Below, piece after piece: positions 23,977-32,641 of a stretch of 64,000 nucleotides of DNA (position 1 is its first letter; each line of letters begins with the position of its first letter). Below the pieces are notes generated by a model. That model worked only from the letters and a program-made list of their open reading frames with translations. It was not told the origin of the DNA and did no database searches. A program made the translations under genes and the position numbers. Location: assembly GCF_000772085.1 (NCBI RefSeq), contig NZ_CP009755.1, positions 1,178,001 to 1,242,000 on the forward strand, read 5' to 3'. This stretch comes from Curtobacterium sp. MR_MD2014. Its GTDB lineage: Bacteria; Actinomycetota; Actinomycetes; Actinomycetales; Microbacteriaceae.

Positions 23977-25479
23977 ATGCTCTGGGGGAGACGACGAACG
24001 CTGACCGCCGCCTTGACGGCCACCACGCTGACGGCGGTCCTGCTGGTCAGCGGCTGCTCGGCGAACGTCGACGCCGGAACCGCGGGCGCTGCCCGAGCTG
24101 AGCACGAGCTGTCCGAGCTCCGCGGTGTGCGGTCGGTCAGCGGTTCGGGCACGAACAACCTGCCGTTCGCGGGGACGGTCCAGGTCACCGTGACCACCGA
24201 CGACGACCTGTCCGACGCCGACCTGCGACGGGTGACCCACGAGGTCGGACGGTGGATGCACGACGCCACCACCGCGGGGACGACCTACAGCGCCTCGGTG
24301 GAGGCCGACGGGTTCCACTTCTCGGTCGAGGGGCGCGCGGCCGAGAACGACCAGCTGCTCGCCGTCGTCGACCGGCTCCGGGGCGACGACCGTTGGCTCG
24401 GCGGGAAGGTCACGGCTCCGGCCGGCTCCGGCACCCGGCCGGGCTCGGTCGGAGTGGACGTCCGGGAGAGCGCCGACCTGGTGCGCGGATGGGGAGCGGT
24501 GCGCGAGGCTGCCGACGCCTCAGGGTGGCGGTCCCCGACGCTCACCGCATCCCACTGGTCGACGCCGCCGACGGACCGCTTGCCGTCCGACGAAGCAGAC
24601 CTCCAGATCTCCGACCGGATCGCCGGGTCTGACGACAGCACCGGGACCGACGACACCGTCGGCGACCCGACGCCGGAGATCACCGCGTACGAGCGTGTGC
24701 TCGCCGCGCACGAGGTGACGCGGGCCTCCGTCACACCGGGTCGGCTCCTCCTGCACACGAAGGACCTCGCCGATGTGGGGGACGCGACCGCGATCGCTCA
24801 GCAAGCAGCGCCGGCCGCGCAGGTCATCGTGGACGGCGGCATCGTGACGAAGGACGAGCCAAGGGGCGACGACGACCTGCCCGACGCCGCCGACTACGCC
24901 GAGGCGGACCGCCTCGCGGCGGTCGCCACCCGGCCGGACGTCACCGCGGTGTCGCTCACGCCGACCGTGGTCGACGTGACGGTCGACGACCCGGACCAGG
25001 TCCTGGCGACCGCGACGGCGCTCGCCGCTGCTGCTCCGGCCGCTCCGGTGGAGTCGATCCGAATCGGCCCGCAGGAAGTCACTGATGGTGCCGACGATGC
25101 TGCTGACCGGGACGATGCAGGCGATGCGGATCGCCTGTCGGTGAACGGGTCCCCGGCGCTGCTGGGCACATCGATCCAGGTCGGCACGACGCTCCGGGGC
25201 TTCCTCCCCGCGTCCTCGGACCAGTTCGGCAGTGACCGGTCCGTGTCGGCGACCCTGCCTGGCTCGGATCAGGTGCCGGCGTTCGTCGAGGCCCTTCGAC
25301 CGGTGCTGCCGGACGGCACCGGACTGCACGTCCGTCTCGCCGACCGCGGTACCGGCAGCATCACGGACCTGACCCTGCACGACGGGGAGCTGACGGCCGT
25401 GCCGCTCCGCGAGGGCGAGGTGCGGGGCGGCGACCGTACCGACCTGGAGCGCGCCTTACAGGACGCCTGGAACGGCTGA
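23977..25479 (+). CDS. large lipoprotein of unknown function
   Basis: 500-aa lipoprotein with signal peptide ending VLLVSGC (Cys27). The mature protein appears to hold three or four repeats of an alpha/beta unit of about 100 residues. Each begins with a pattern like LRGVRSVSGSG, AAHEVTRASVTPG or TRPDVTAVSLTPTVVDVTV, and includes a helix of Ala-rich residues. The unit loosely recalls the LPNVSTATV...GW layout of the lipoproteins at 13676-15734, but the similarity is too weak to claim homology. Acidic linkers (SDDSTGTDDTVGD; DDAADRDDAGDADR) separate the units. No enzyme motif is visible. The function is unknown. It is likely surface-exposed. It stands behind the tRNA-linked OLD-like gene. Confidence 0.65.
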   Translation: MLWGRRRTLTAALTATTLTAVLLVSGCSANVDAGTAGAARAEHELSELRGVRSVSGSGTNNLPFAGTVQVTVTTDDDLSDADLRRVTHEVGRWMHDATTAGTTYSASVEADGFHFSVEGRAAENDQLLAVVDRLRGDDRWLGGKVTAPAGSGTRPGSVGVDVRESADLVRGWGAVREAADASGWRSPTLTASHWSTPPTDRLPSDEADLQISDRIAGSDDSTGTDDTVGDPTPEITAYERVLAAHEVTRASVTPGRLLLHTKDLADVGDATAIAQQAAPAAQVIVDGGIVTKDEPRGDDDLPDAADYAEADRLAAVATRPDVTAVSLTPTVVDVTVDDPDQVLATATALAAAAPAAPVESIRIGPQEVTDGADDAADRDDAGDADRLSVNGSPALLGTSIQVGTTLRGFLPASSDQFGSDRSVSATLPGSDQVPAFVEALRPVLPDGTGLHVRLADRGTGSITDLTLHDGELTAVPLREGEVRGGDRTDLERALQDAWNG

Positions 25480-25531
25480 ACCGGACAGCTGTTCGGGGGC
25501 CGCTCCCTGGACGGAGGCATGCCGTCGTGAG

Positions 25532-25789
25532 TCAGTCCTCCGCTACCCGCCCGTCCCGCACGGCCCGCACGACGTGCACGACGTGCACGACCGCGATCAC
25601 GACGATCACCGTGGCGACGACGCCGGCGATCCACGATCCCGTCACGCCGAGCACGGGTCCGCTCGTGCACCGGCTCGTACCCGCACCCGGCGCCGCATCC
25701 GCACACGAGCTCACCCGCGTGACGGCGAGGAACAGTGCCGGCACGGCCGTGACGAGTGCCAGCACGACCCACGCGATCGCTCGGTCCAC
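25532..25789 (-). CDS. small two-helix membrane protein (copy A)
   Basis: 85-aa protein starting at GTG 25789 with two hydrophobic segments (about residues 4-23 and 46-68). Between them is a Cys-containing loop, SSCADAAPGAGTSRCTSGP. It is nearly identical to the protein at 27130-27378, including the loop. The two copies bracket the SRPBCC/DUF4166 gene pair. The paired Cys residues might form a disulphide outside the membrane. The gene is divergent from the SRPBCC gene, with 30 bp between their starts. The function is unknown. Confidence 0.7.
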   Translation of the reverse strand: MDRAIAWVVLALVTAVPALFLAVTRVSSCADAAPGAGTSRCTSGPVLGVTGSWIAGVVATVIVVIAVVHVVHVVRAVRDGRVAED

Positions 25790-25807
25790 TCTCCGCCGCG
25801 CAGGCGC

Positions 25808-25813
25808 TACTGT
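25808..25813 (+). promoter_or_regulatory. -10 box TACTGT of the leaderless SRPBCC gene
   Basis: TACTGT ends 6 nt before GTG 25820. It supports this start over the upstream in-frame alternatives, which would run into the divergent small membrane gene. Confidence 0.55.
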
Positions 25814-25819
25814 CAGCAC

Positions 25820-26449
25820 GTGGGGACCAGGGGCATCTACGTCGAGACCGTCATCGATGCGGACCTCGACCGCGTGTGGGCCGCGACGCAGGACCCCGAG
25901 CAGCACGTGCGCTGGGACGTCCGGTTCTCGGAGATCGTGCCCGAGGGCGCGGAGGACGGGGCACCGACGCACTTCCGCTACGTCCGACGCTCGCCGCTGC
26001 ACGACGTGCACGGCACCGGTGTGAGCATCGGGGAACGCCGCCGCCCGGACGGTTCGCGCACGTCGGCGCTGCGCTTCGGGACCGCCGACCGCCTCTCGCC
26101 GATCCGCGCGGGCCGGGGCTACTGGCGCTACGTCCCGACCGACGACGGGCGCACGCGGTTCGTCACCGGCTACGACTACGACGGCGGATGGGGGCCGCTG
26201 GACGTGGTCGTCCGGCCGCTCCTCGGCTGGGCGACCGCGTGGAGCTTCGACCGCCTCCGGATCTGGCTCGAGGGCGGACCCGCACCGGAGGCGTGGCCGC
26301 TCACCTCGGTCCTGCAGCCCTGGCGCCGGGACCGGCCACGAGCCTCCAGGACGCTGCGGGCACCCGCAGGCAGCGCCCGACGCACGGACCACCTGCACGA
26401 TGCGCCGGCGACGCTGGCGACGCTGCCCGACCCGAGGAACGACCGATGA
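25820..26449 (+). CDS. SRPBCC-family (START-like) protein
   Basis: 209-aa soluble protein of the ligand-binding SRPBCC superfamily. The N-terminus GIYVETVIDADLDRVWAATQDPEQHVRWDVRFSEI has the strand-helix-helix-strand pattern typical of the fold, and the long C-terminal helix covers about residues 130-155. Such proteins bind hydrophobic molecules or act as cyclases or polyketide-related aromatases; nothing here picks a ligand. The C-terminal 40 residues are Arg/Ala-rich and probably disordered. Its stop overlaps the ATG of the DUF4166 gene (ATGA at 26446), so the two products likely work together. Confidence 0.75.
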   Translation: MGTRGIYVETVIDADLDRVWAATQDPEQHVRWDVRFSEIVPEGAEDGAPTHFRYVRRSPLHDVHGTGVSIGERRRPDGSRTSALRFGTADRLSPIRAGRGYWRYVPTDDGRTRFVTGYDYDGGWGPLDVVVRPLLGWATAWSFDRLRIWLEGGPAPEAWPLTSVLQPWRRDRPRASRTLRAPAGSARRTDHLHDAPATLATLPDPRNDR

Positions 26450-27117
26450 CGTCCGTGTTCGAGGAGGCGCTCGGCGCCGACTTCCAGCGACTCCACCCGA
26501 TGATGCGACGACGCTTCGGAGTCGGCCTCGACGCCGGCGAGGCCTGCACCGGACGTGGCGTCATGTCGTCGATCCGACGCGGCCCGTGGTGGACCGTCCC
26601 CTTCCTGCAGATCGGACGGCTCCGGAACATCCTGGTTCCCGACGTCGGGGAGGACGTGCCGTTCACGATCGAGAACCACCCGTACCGCGACGAGCTCGGC
26701 CGCGAGACGGTGACGTTCGTGCGGACGTACGAGACCAAGCCCGGTCGCACGGCGCGCTTCGACGCGACGATGGTGCTCGTCGACGGCAGGGTGCTCGACT
26801 ACCTCGGCACGCACCAGCACCTGGCGGTCGACCTCGACCTGGCGGTGGACGAGCGGGGCGGGCTCGTGCTGACGTCCGACGCGCAGCGGTTCCACGAGGG
26901 GCCGGTCTCGTTCCGGTTCCCGATGCTCCTGAGCGGTCGCGCCACCCTGCACGAGTGGTGGTCGGAGGACGACCAGGCGTTCCACGTCGACCTCGAGGTG
27001 CACAACCGCGTGTTCGGCTTCCTGTTCGGGTACCGCGGGACGTTCACGTGCGAGTGGACCCCCGCCACCCACGCACCGGACCGGTTGAAGCCGGTCCGCA
27101 CCGAAGCGCGGACCTGA
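26446..27117 (+). CDS. DUF4166 domain protein
   Basis: 223-aa protein. The pattern FEEALGADFQRLHPMMRRRFG near the N-terminus, followed by GRGVMSSIRRGPWWTVPFL, RTYETKPGRTARFDATMV and a C-terminal FLFGYRGTFTCEW, matches the DUF4166 family. In other bacteria that domain can be fused to saccharopine-dehydrogenase-like or epimerase-like proteins, so a role in modifying a lipid or small molecule is possible but unproven. There is no signal peptide. The gene overlaps the SRPBCC gene by ATGA. The copy B small membrane gene follows on the opposite strand. Confidence 0.75.
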   Translation: MTSVFEEALGADFQRLHPMMRRRFGVGLDAGEACTGRGVMSSIRRGPWWTVPFLQIGRLRNILVPDVGEDVPFTIENHPYRDELGRETVTFVRTYETKPGRTARFDATMVLVDGRVLDYLGTHQHLAVDLDLAVDERGGLVLTSDAQRFHEGPVSFRFPMLLSGRATLHEWWSEDDQAFHVDLEVHNRVFGFLFGYRGTFTCEWTPATHAPDRLKPVRTEART

Positions 27118-27129
27118 GACCGCCGGGCG

Positions 27130-27378
27130 TCAGTCCGTCGCCGCTCGCCCGGAACGGACGGCCCGCACGACCTGGACGACCGCGATCGCGACGACCACGA
27201 CGGCGACCGCACCGGCGGCCCACGACCCGGCGACCCCGAGCACGGGTCCGCTCGTGCACCGGCTCGTGCCCGCACCCGGCGCCGCATCGGCGCACGAGCT
27301 CACCCGCGTGACGGCGAGGAGCAGTGCCGGCACGGCCGTGACGAGTGCCAGCACGACCCACGCGATCGCTCGGTCCAC
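27130..27378 (-). CDS. small two-helix membrane protein (copy B)
   Basis: 82-aa paralogue of the protein at 25532-25789. The first 48 residues differ at only a few positions, and both helices and the two-Cys loop are kept. The GTG start aligns with that of copy A; GGAG lies about 10 nt upstream. The duplicated DNA is about 250 bp. The copies now bracket a convergent gene pair, which suggests a local duplication with the intervening genes, or insertion of those genes between tandem copies. Confidence 0.7.
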   Translation of the reverse strand: MDRAIAWVVLALVTAVPALLLAVTRVSSCADAAPGAGTSRCTSGPVLGVAGSWAAGAVAVVVVAIAVVQVVRAVRSGRAATD

Positions 27379-27502
27379 AGCGTGCTCCGTCCGCTCCCGT
27401 GGTCAGGTGCGACCAGGCTCGCACGCACCGGGGTGACGGGCCGTCTCGATCCCGCAACGATGGTCGCCGAGCGTGGGCGCCCGGCGGACCGCCACCGGCC
27501 GC

Positions 27503-27546
27503 CGGACGGGAGGCGCGTGGCGGCGTCGTCCCGCGCCTCCCGTCCG
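27503..27546. repeat. dispersed palindrome, 15-bp arms
   Basis: CGGACGGGAGGCGCG and its exact complement are separated by 14 nt. This is a member of the recurrent GGACGGGAGGC palindrome family of the window. It sits in the 306-bp gap between the small membrane gene and the desaturase gene, in which I see nothing else. Confidence 0.75.
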
Positions 27547-27684
27547 CCACGGGTTGCGTTTCCCGGACGTGCGCGCGCCGTCCAGGCGTTCTCCCGGTTC
27601 CGTGACCTACTGTCGCCGGAAGCGCGGATGCGTGAACTCTCCGGATCGGTCGAAGGATCGCTCACCACAGAAGGTCGGTCCTCG

Positions 27685-28794
27685 ATGACGACCACCCCGC
27701 TCGCCCCCGGTTACACCCGGACCCGACCCGGTCCGGGCAGCCGCAACGGTACGTCCACCTACTCCGCGCTCCTGGCGCAGGTGAAGGAGAACGGCCTGCT
27801 CCGTCGGCGCACCGGTTTCTACTGGTCCCTGTTCGGCAGCCTGGTCGCAGGTCTCGCGCTGGCCTGGGTGGCGTTCGCGTTCCTCGGTGACTCGTGGTTC
27901 CAGCTGATCGTCGCGGGAGCGCTCGGGGTCATCTTCACGCAGTTCGCGTTCCTGTCGCACGAGGCCGCGCACCGTCAGGTGTTCGCGTCGCAGAAGTGGA
28001 ACGACCACGCGGGCCGGTGGCTCGGCACGTTCATGGTCGGCCTGAGCTACTCGTGGTGGATGAACAAGCACACCCGCCACCACGGCAACCCGAACACCGT
28101 CGGGAAGGACCCCGACATCGCGCCCGACGGCATCCGCTTCCTGCCCGAGGACGCCGCCGAGGCGAAGGGCCCGCTGATGCGGACCTTCCTGCGCTTCCAG
28201 GGCTGGCTGTTCTTCCCGCTGCTCACGCTCGAGGGGCTGAACCTGCACCGCTACGCCGTGACGTCGATCGTGACGGGCACCGGGTCGAAGGCCGACGCAC
28301 GGCACCGTTGGCTCGAGGGCAGCATGCTCGTCGCCCGGTTCGGCATCTACCTGACGGTCGTGTTCTGGTTCCTGCCGTTCGGCATGGCGTGCGCGTTCCT
28401 CGGTGTGCAGCTCGCCGTGTTCGGCGTGATGATGGGCGCCTCGTTCGCCCCGAACCACAAGGGCATGCCGACCATCGCGCACGGCGCCAAGGTCGACTTC
28501 TTCTCCCGACAGGTCCGGACCTCGCGGAACATCCGCGGTGGCTGGTGGGTGTCGTTCCTGATGGGTGGCCTGAACTACCAGGTCGAGCACCACCTGTTCC
28601 CGTCGATGCCGCGACCGGCGCTGAAGCAGGCCCGCCTGCTGGTCCGCGACCACTGCGAGACGCTCGACGTGCCGTACACCGAGACGACGCTGCTGCGGTC
28701 GTACGGCATCGTCGTCCGCTACCTGAACCGGGTCGGTCTCGCCGCACGCGACCCATTCGCCTGCCCGATGGTCGCCGAGCTCCGCATCCACTGA
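27685..28794 (+). CDS. membrane fatty acid desaturase
   Basis: Integral-membrane di-iron enzyme that inserts a double bond into acyl chains of lipids, using O2 and an electron donor. The 369-aa protein has the three diagnostic His boxes: HEAAH (92-96), HTRHH (129-133) and QVEHH (299-303). Two pairs of membrane helices flank them. The Gln in the last box is typical of acyl-lipid or front-end type desaturases. The frame is open to 27382, but ATG 27685 gives the normal family length and a Thr/Pro-rich start. It is probably involved in membrane fluidity. No ferredoxin or reductase gene is next to it. Confidence 0.9.
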   Translation: MTTTPLAPGYTRTRPGPGSRNGTSTYSALLAQVKENGLLRRRTGFYWSLFGSLVAGLALAWVAFAFLGDSWFQLIVAGALGVIFTQFAFLSHEAAHRQVFASQKWNDHAGRWLGTFMVGLSYSWWMNKHTRHHGNPNTVGKDPDIAPDGIRFLPEDAAEAKGPLMRTFLRFQGWLFFPLLTLEGLNLHRYAVTSIVTGTGSKADARHRWLEGSMLVARFGIYLTVVFWFLPFGMACAFLGVQLAVFGVMMGASFAPNHKGMPTIAHGAKVDFFSRQVRTSRNIRGGWWVSFLMGGLNYQVEHHLFPSMPRPALKQARLLVRDHCETLDVPYTETTLLRSYGIVVRYLNRVGLAARDPFACPMVAELRIH

Positions 28795-28881
28795 CGCGGT
28801 CCTCCGCGCCGGCGGGCTGCGGGACCTCGCAGGTCTGCGCGGGTTGCCGCACAGCCCCCACTGCGGAGCGCACCCCCGGGG

Positions 28882-28887
28882 TACCGT
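28882..28887 (+). promoter_or_regulatory. possible -10 box (TACCGT) of the adenylation-carrier-thioesterase gene
   Basis: TACCGT fits TANNNT, would give a leader of about 30 nt, and is followed by GAAGGGG near the GTG start at 28927. The -35 region is not clear. Confidence 0.35.
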
Positions 28888-28926
28888 CGGGCGACCACAG
28901 TCCGCGCGCACGGTGAAGGGGGTCTC

Positions 28927-31713
28927 GTGACCACGGCGACCGACACGACGGCGACGACCGACAGGACGACGACGCGGCAGCCGACGGTGGACCTCGGAGC
29001 GGCGGCGCCGCCGCACGCGGGGACGGAGCCGTCCGTCCTCGACGGTCTGGCCGTCGTCGCCGACCGCGACCCGCATGCCCTCGCCCTGGTCGACGAGCAC
29101 GGCGAGACCACCCACGGTGCCCTCGACCGCACCGCCCGCGCCCTCGGCCTGCTCCTGGACGCACAGCTCACCCCCGACGACCACACCGGCCGCGGGGTCG
29201 ACGTCGAGCAGGGCCGTGCACCCGTCCCCGTCGGCGCGATGGTCGCGCACGGTGCCGGGTCGGTCGTCGCCCTCCTCGGACTCCTGCACGCGGGCCGTGT
29301 CGTCGTCGCGCTCGACCCGTCCCTCCCCGGGGCCCGGCTGCAGCACGTGGTGGCGCTCGCCGGCATCGTGGACGTCGTCGCGGACGCGGAGCACGCCGAC
29401 CGCGCCGCGGCCCTCGTCCCCGAGCAGGGCCGGGTGCTGTCCCTCGACGACCTGCTCGGAGACGCTCGGACCGCCGCCGCGACCGAGGGCGACCTCGCCG
29501 TCGTCCCGGGAGCCCGGGAACGCGGTGGTCGCGACCCGGCGGTCGTCGTCTTCACGTCGGGGTCGACCGGGGTGCCGAAGGGCGTCACGATGACCCACCG
29601 GCAGCTCGTCGTCGACAGCGTCGCCCAACGGGAGGCCTTCCGGCTCGTCCCGACGGACCGCGTGGCCTCGGTGCTCCCGCACGGGTTCGCCGCCGGGCTG
29701 ACGCTCGTGCTGTCGGCCCTGCACGCCGGTGCCTCCGTGCACGTCGCCGATCCGCGTCGCACCGGCGTCGACCGCCTCGTCACCTGGGTCCGCGACGCAC
29801 GCCTGACGACACTGCACACCACCCCGCACCTGCTGCGGTCGATCACCGGCGCCCTCGACCCCTCCGACGACCGGTTGCGTGCGCTCCGCGTCATCGCCAC
29901 CCTCGGCGAGGCGGTGACGGGCACGGACGTCACGGCGCTGCGGCCGCTGCTCGGCCCCGGCGCGTCGTTCTGCAACCAGACCGGGTCGAGCGAGACCGCC
30001 GTGTACGCCGTGCACGAGATCCGCGCGGAGGACCCGGTGCCCGAGCGCAGCGTGCCCGCCGGCAGGATCGTCACGGGCAAGCGCATCGAGGTCCGCCGAC
30101 CCGACGGCTCCGTGGCCGACGTCGGCGAGAGCGGTGCGGTCGTCTGCGTCTCCGACGCCATGACGAGCGGGTACTGGGGCGCGCCGGACGCGACCGCAGA
30201 CCGGGCGGGCACCGCCGCGGACGGCACGCCGACGTGGACGGTCGGTGACCTCGGACGCTTCGACGACCAGGGCCGGCTCACCCTGCTCGGCCGCGCCGAC
30301 GACGCGGCGAAGGTGCGCGGGCACCTGGTCGAGCCGAGCGAGGTCGAGGCGGCGCTCCGCACCGTCGACGCGGTGCAGGAAGCGGCGGTCGTCGCGGTGC
30401 AGGCCCCACCCGCGCCGACCCGGCTCGTCGCCTACGTCGTGAGCCGCCCGGGTCGCCGCTCGCCGTCACCGGCCGCGATCCGCAGGGCCCTCCGCGACCT
30501 GCTGCCCGACCACATGGTGCCGACCGCGATCGTCCCGGTGACGACGCTGCCCCGGAACGAGCGCGGCAAGGTCGACCGGACCCGCCTGCCCGAGGCACCC
30601 GCGCTCAGCACCACGGTGGGCGGAGACGGCGCGGCGTTCGGCGAGGACACCTACGACCAGTGGCAGCTCGCGGTCGGGCAGATCTGGGCCGAGGTGCTCG
30701 GGCTGCCCGCCGTCGGGCCGCTCGAGCTGCCGGCGGTCGGGCTCGACAACGACTTCTCCGCACTCGGTGGCGACTCGCTCTCGGCGGAGGAGATGCTCGC
30801 CGCCGTCTCCGACCGGCTCGGCGTGGACGTCCCCTCGTCGGAACTCCTCCGGCACCCGACGCTGCGCAGCTTCACCGCGCGGATCCGCCTCGGCGCCGCC
30901 GCGGTCCCCGGTCACCCGGACGTCGTGACGCTGACGGCGCGTGCACCGGGCGACGCCGACCCCCTGTTCTGCGTCGCGGGTGCCGGAGCCCTGGCACTGA
31001 CGTTCGTCCCGCTCGCCCGTCACCTGGGTGACCGTCCGGTGTTCGCCTTCCAGCAGCACGGTCTGGAGCGGCGCTCGGTGCCGGACTGGAGCATCCCGGC
31101 CATGGCCCGCCGCTACATCGAGCTCCTGCGGGTCGTACAGCCCTCCGGCCCGTACACCCTCGTCGGGCACTCGTTCGGTGGCCTCGTCGCCCTGGAGATG
31201 GCCTCGGTGCTCGCCGGTGCCGGTCACGAGGTCGCCCGGGTCGTCCTGCTCGACACCCACCTGCCCGAGCAGGCCTCCGAGCGGGCCGACACCGTCGAGT
31301 TCGGGCAGCTCGACCTCGGCCGGCCGGCAGCGCGTCCGGTGCCCGGCGTGCTCCGGCGGCTCGCCGTGCGCACGAGTGCGCTCCGCAGTCGCTCCGCCAC
31401 CCCGTTCGCGCGCATCGGCCGCCGGGCTCGGGGCGTCGGCGCCGGGGTGGTCCGCTGGCAGGGCCAGCGCCACTTCCGGGCCTTCTTCGACCAGGCGCTC
31501 CTCGTGTCCCGCCGGTGGGAGCCGCGCCCGTACGCGGGCCCCGTCACGCTCGTCGTCGCCGACGGCAACGACTCCGGTCCGGCCCGGTGGGCGCGGTACC
31601 TCCGGGGACCGGTGGACGCGGTGCGCGTGCACGCCGAGCACAGCTCGGTGCTGCGGGAACCACACGTCGCCGAGGTGGCGGCGCTCGTTGCCCGGCAGAG
31701 CGGGACGCCCTGA
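28927..31713 (+). CDS. free-standing NRPS-like protein: adenylation, carrier and thioesterase domains
   Basis: 928-aa assembly-line protein lacking a condensation domain. The adenylation domain (about 35-560) has the core motif VVVFTSGSTGVPKGV near 205-219, GEAVTGTDVTAL, NQTGSSETAVY, YWGAPDATADR, TVGDLGRFDDQGRLTLLGRADD and NERGKVDR with its catalytic Lys. The carrier domain follows, with the phosphopantetheine Ser617 in LGGDSLS. A type I thioesterase covers about 670-925, with Ser749 in GHSFGG and His in HAEHSSVLREPHV. It probably activates one acid, holds it on the carrier and releases it, perhaps by dimerising or transferring it. The substrate is unknown. No other biosynthetic gene lies downstream; the desaturase is upstream on the same strand. 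A palindrome closes the gene. Confidence 0.88.
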   Translation: MTTATDTTATTDRTTTRQPTVDLGAAAPPHAGTEPSVLDGLAVVADRDPHALALVDEHGETTHGALDRTARALGLLLDAQLTPDDHTGRGVDVEQGRAPVPVGAMVAHGAGSVVALLGLLHAGRVVVALDPSLPGARLQHVVALAGIVDVVADAEHADRAAALVPEQGRVLSLDDLLGDARTAAATEGDLAVVPGARERGGRDPAVVVFTSGSTGVPKGVTMTHRQLVVDSVAQREAFRLVPTDRVASVLPHGFAAGLTLVLSALHAGASVHVADPRRTGVDRLVTWVRDARLTTLHTTPHLLRSITGALDPSDDRLRALRVIATLGEAVTGTDVTALRPLLGPGASFCNQTGSSETAVYAVHEIRAEDPVPERSVPAGRIVTGKRIEVRRPDGSVADVGESGAVVCVSDAMTSGYWGAPDATADRAGTAADGTPTWTVGDLGRFDDQGRLTLLGRADDAAKVRGHLVEPSEVEAALRTVDAVQEAAVVAVQAPPAPTRLVAYVVSRPGRRSPSPAAIRRALRDLLPDHMVPTAIVPVTTLPRNERGKVDRTRLPEAPALSTTVGGDGAAFGEDTYDQWQLAVGQIWAEVLGLPAVGPLELPAVGLDNDFSALGGDSLSAEEMLAAVSDRLGVDVPSSELLRHPTLRSFTARIRLGAAAVPGHPDVVTLTARAPGDADPLFCVAGAGALALTFVPLARHLGDRPVFAFQQHGLERRSVPDWSIPAMARRYIELLRVVQPSGPYTLVGHSFGGLVALEMASVLAGAGHEVARVVLLDTHLPEQASERADTVEFGQLDLGRPAARPVPGVLRRLAVRTSALRSRSATPFARIGRRARGVGAGVVRWQGQRHFRAFFDQALLVSRRWEPRPYAGPVTLVVADGNDSGPARWARYLRGPVDAVRVHAEHSSVLREPHVAEVAALVARQSGTP

Positions 31714-31727
31714 GCGAGCGCGGACGG

Positions 31728-31774
31728 ACGGACGGGAGGCGCGGCACCGGACCGGTGTCGCGCCTCCCGTCCGT
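31728..31774 (+). terminator. dispersed palindrome, 23-bp arms, after the NRPS-like gene
   Basis: Starting ACGGACGGGAGGCGCGG, the arms run almost to the centre with a single G-T pair. It begins 15 bp after the stop codon and fits a strong intrinsic terminator without a U-tract. The remaining 228 bp before the Asp23 gene contain no gene that I can support. Confidence 0.7.
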
Positions 31775-32001
31775 CGTCGACGTGCGTCTTCCGACCGGAG
31801 CGCACCGACACTGTCCGGTTGCGCACCACAACGAGCACTCCGGTGGCAGATCGGGGTACAGGAACGGCCCTCGAAGTCCGTTTCCTGGGGAAATGCCCGA
31901 CACGGAACGGGGGACGTGACGAATCTCGGTGTCAGCCCGTCTCATCCGTGAACAGCAACCGCTGGGAACGAGTCCCGGCGGGTCCTCGAAGGGAGACACC
32001 A

Positions 32002-32457
32002 ATGGCTGACACCACCACCAACCTGACCGCTGCCACGACCCGCTCGGCGGGCACTCACGCCTCGGCTGCAGGCACCTCGGGCAAGACCACGATCGACGAC
32101 ACCGTCGTGTCGAAGGTCGCCGGCATCGCCGCTCGTGAGGTCAACGGGGTGCACTCGCTGGGCGGCGGCGCTGCCCGTGCGATCGGCGCGATCCGTGACG
32201 CGATCGGGCAGCGTGACCACGGTCAGGGCGTCAAGGTCGAGGTCGGCGAGAAGCAGGTCGCCGCGGACGTCGTGATCGTCGCGGAGTACCCGGTGTCGCT
32301 GCAGCAGGTCGCTGACGGTGTCCGTTCGTCGGTCGCCCGTGCGCTGGAGCAGATCGTGGGCATGGAGGTCGCCGAGGTGAACGTGACCGTCCAGGACGTC
32401 TTCATCCCGGGTGATGACGACGACAACGACGACAAGAAGGAGTCCCGCGTTGAGTAA
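32002..32457 (+). CDS. Asp23/Gls24 family envelope stress protein
   Basis: 151-aa soluble protein. The Asp23/Gls24 domain covers residues about 30-135: TTIDDTVVSKVAGIAAREVNGVHSL, then VKVEVGEKQVAADVVIVAEYPVSL, and ALEQIVGMEVAEVNVTVQDVFI, which are the conserved strands and helices. A Thr/Ala-rich start and an acidic Asp/Lys tail flank it. In Gram-positive bacteria Asp23 is tethered to the membrane by AmaP and affects envelope homeostasis. Here a run of small genes follows, including an AmaP-like membrane protein, consistent with that complex. ATG 32002 is preceded by GGGAGA. Confidence 0.85.
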   Translation: MADTTTNLTAATTRSAGTHASAAGTSGKTTIDDTVVSKVAGIAAREVNGVHSLGGGAARAIGAIRDAIGQRDHGQGVKVEVGEKQVAADVVIVAEYPVSLQQVADGVRSSVARALEQIVGMEVAEVNVTVQDVFIPGDDDDNDDKKESRVE

Positions 32458-32641
32458 CACACTCGTCGGCGCGCTGATCGGCGCCATCCTCGCCGTCGTG
32501 GCACTGCAGTTCGGGTTCTGGGGCTTCGTCCTGGTGATCGTGTTCGGTCTGATCGGTGCCCTCGTGGCCGCGATCACGACCGGGAAGATCGACCGCGGTG
32601 CCCTGACCGACGTGCTGACCGGACGCCGGAGCTCCCGGTGA
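32450..32641 (+). CDS. small membrane protein of the Asp23 operon (DUF2273-like)
   Basis: 63-aa protein with two membrane helices (about residues 6-27 and 24-44) and a basic C-terminus. The start is TTG at 32450, which overlaps the preceding stop and has AAGGAG 8 nt upstream; no other start is as well placed. The size and position resemble DUF2273-type proteins that often sit beside Asp23. It may help anchor Asp23 to the membrane. Confidence 0.65.
   Translation: MSNTLVGALIGAILAVVALQFGFWGFVLVIVFGLIGALVAAITTGKIDRGALTDVLTGRRSSR

Noticed and set aside
22323..25479. An integrated prophage or integrative element after tRNA-Pro
   Set aside because: No integrase, structural gene or repeated tRNA end was found; only one accessory gene and a lipoprotein are present.
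27607..30324. A 905-codon minus-strand frame opposite the desaturase and NRPS-like genes
   Set aside because: Composition is typical of an antisense shadow, and two well-supported genes lie on the plus strand.
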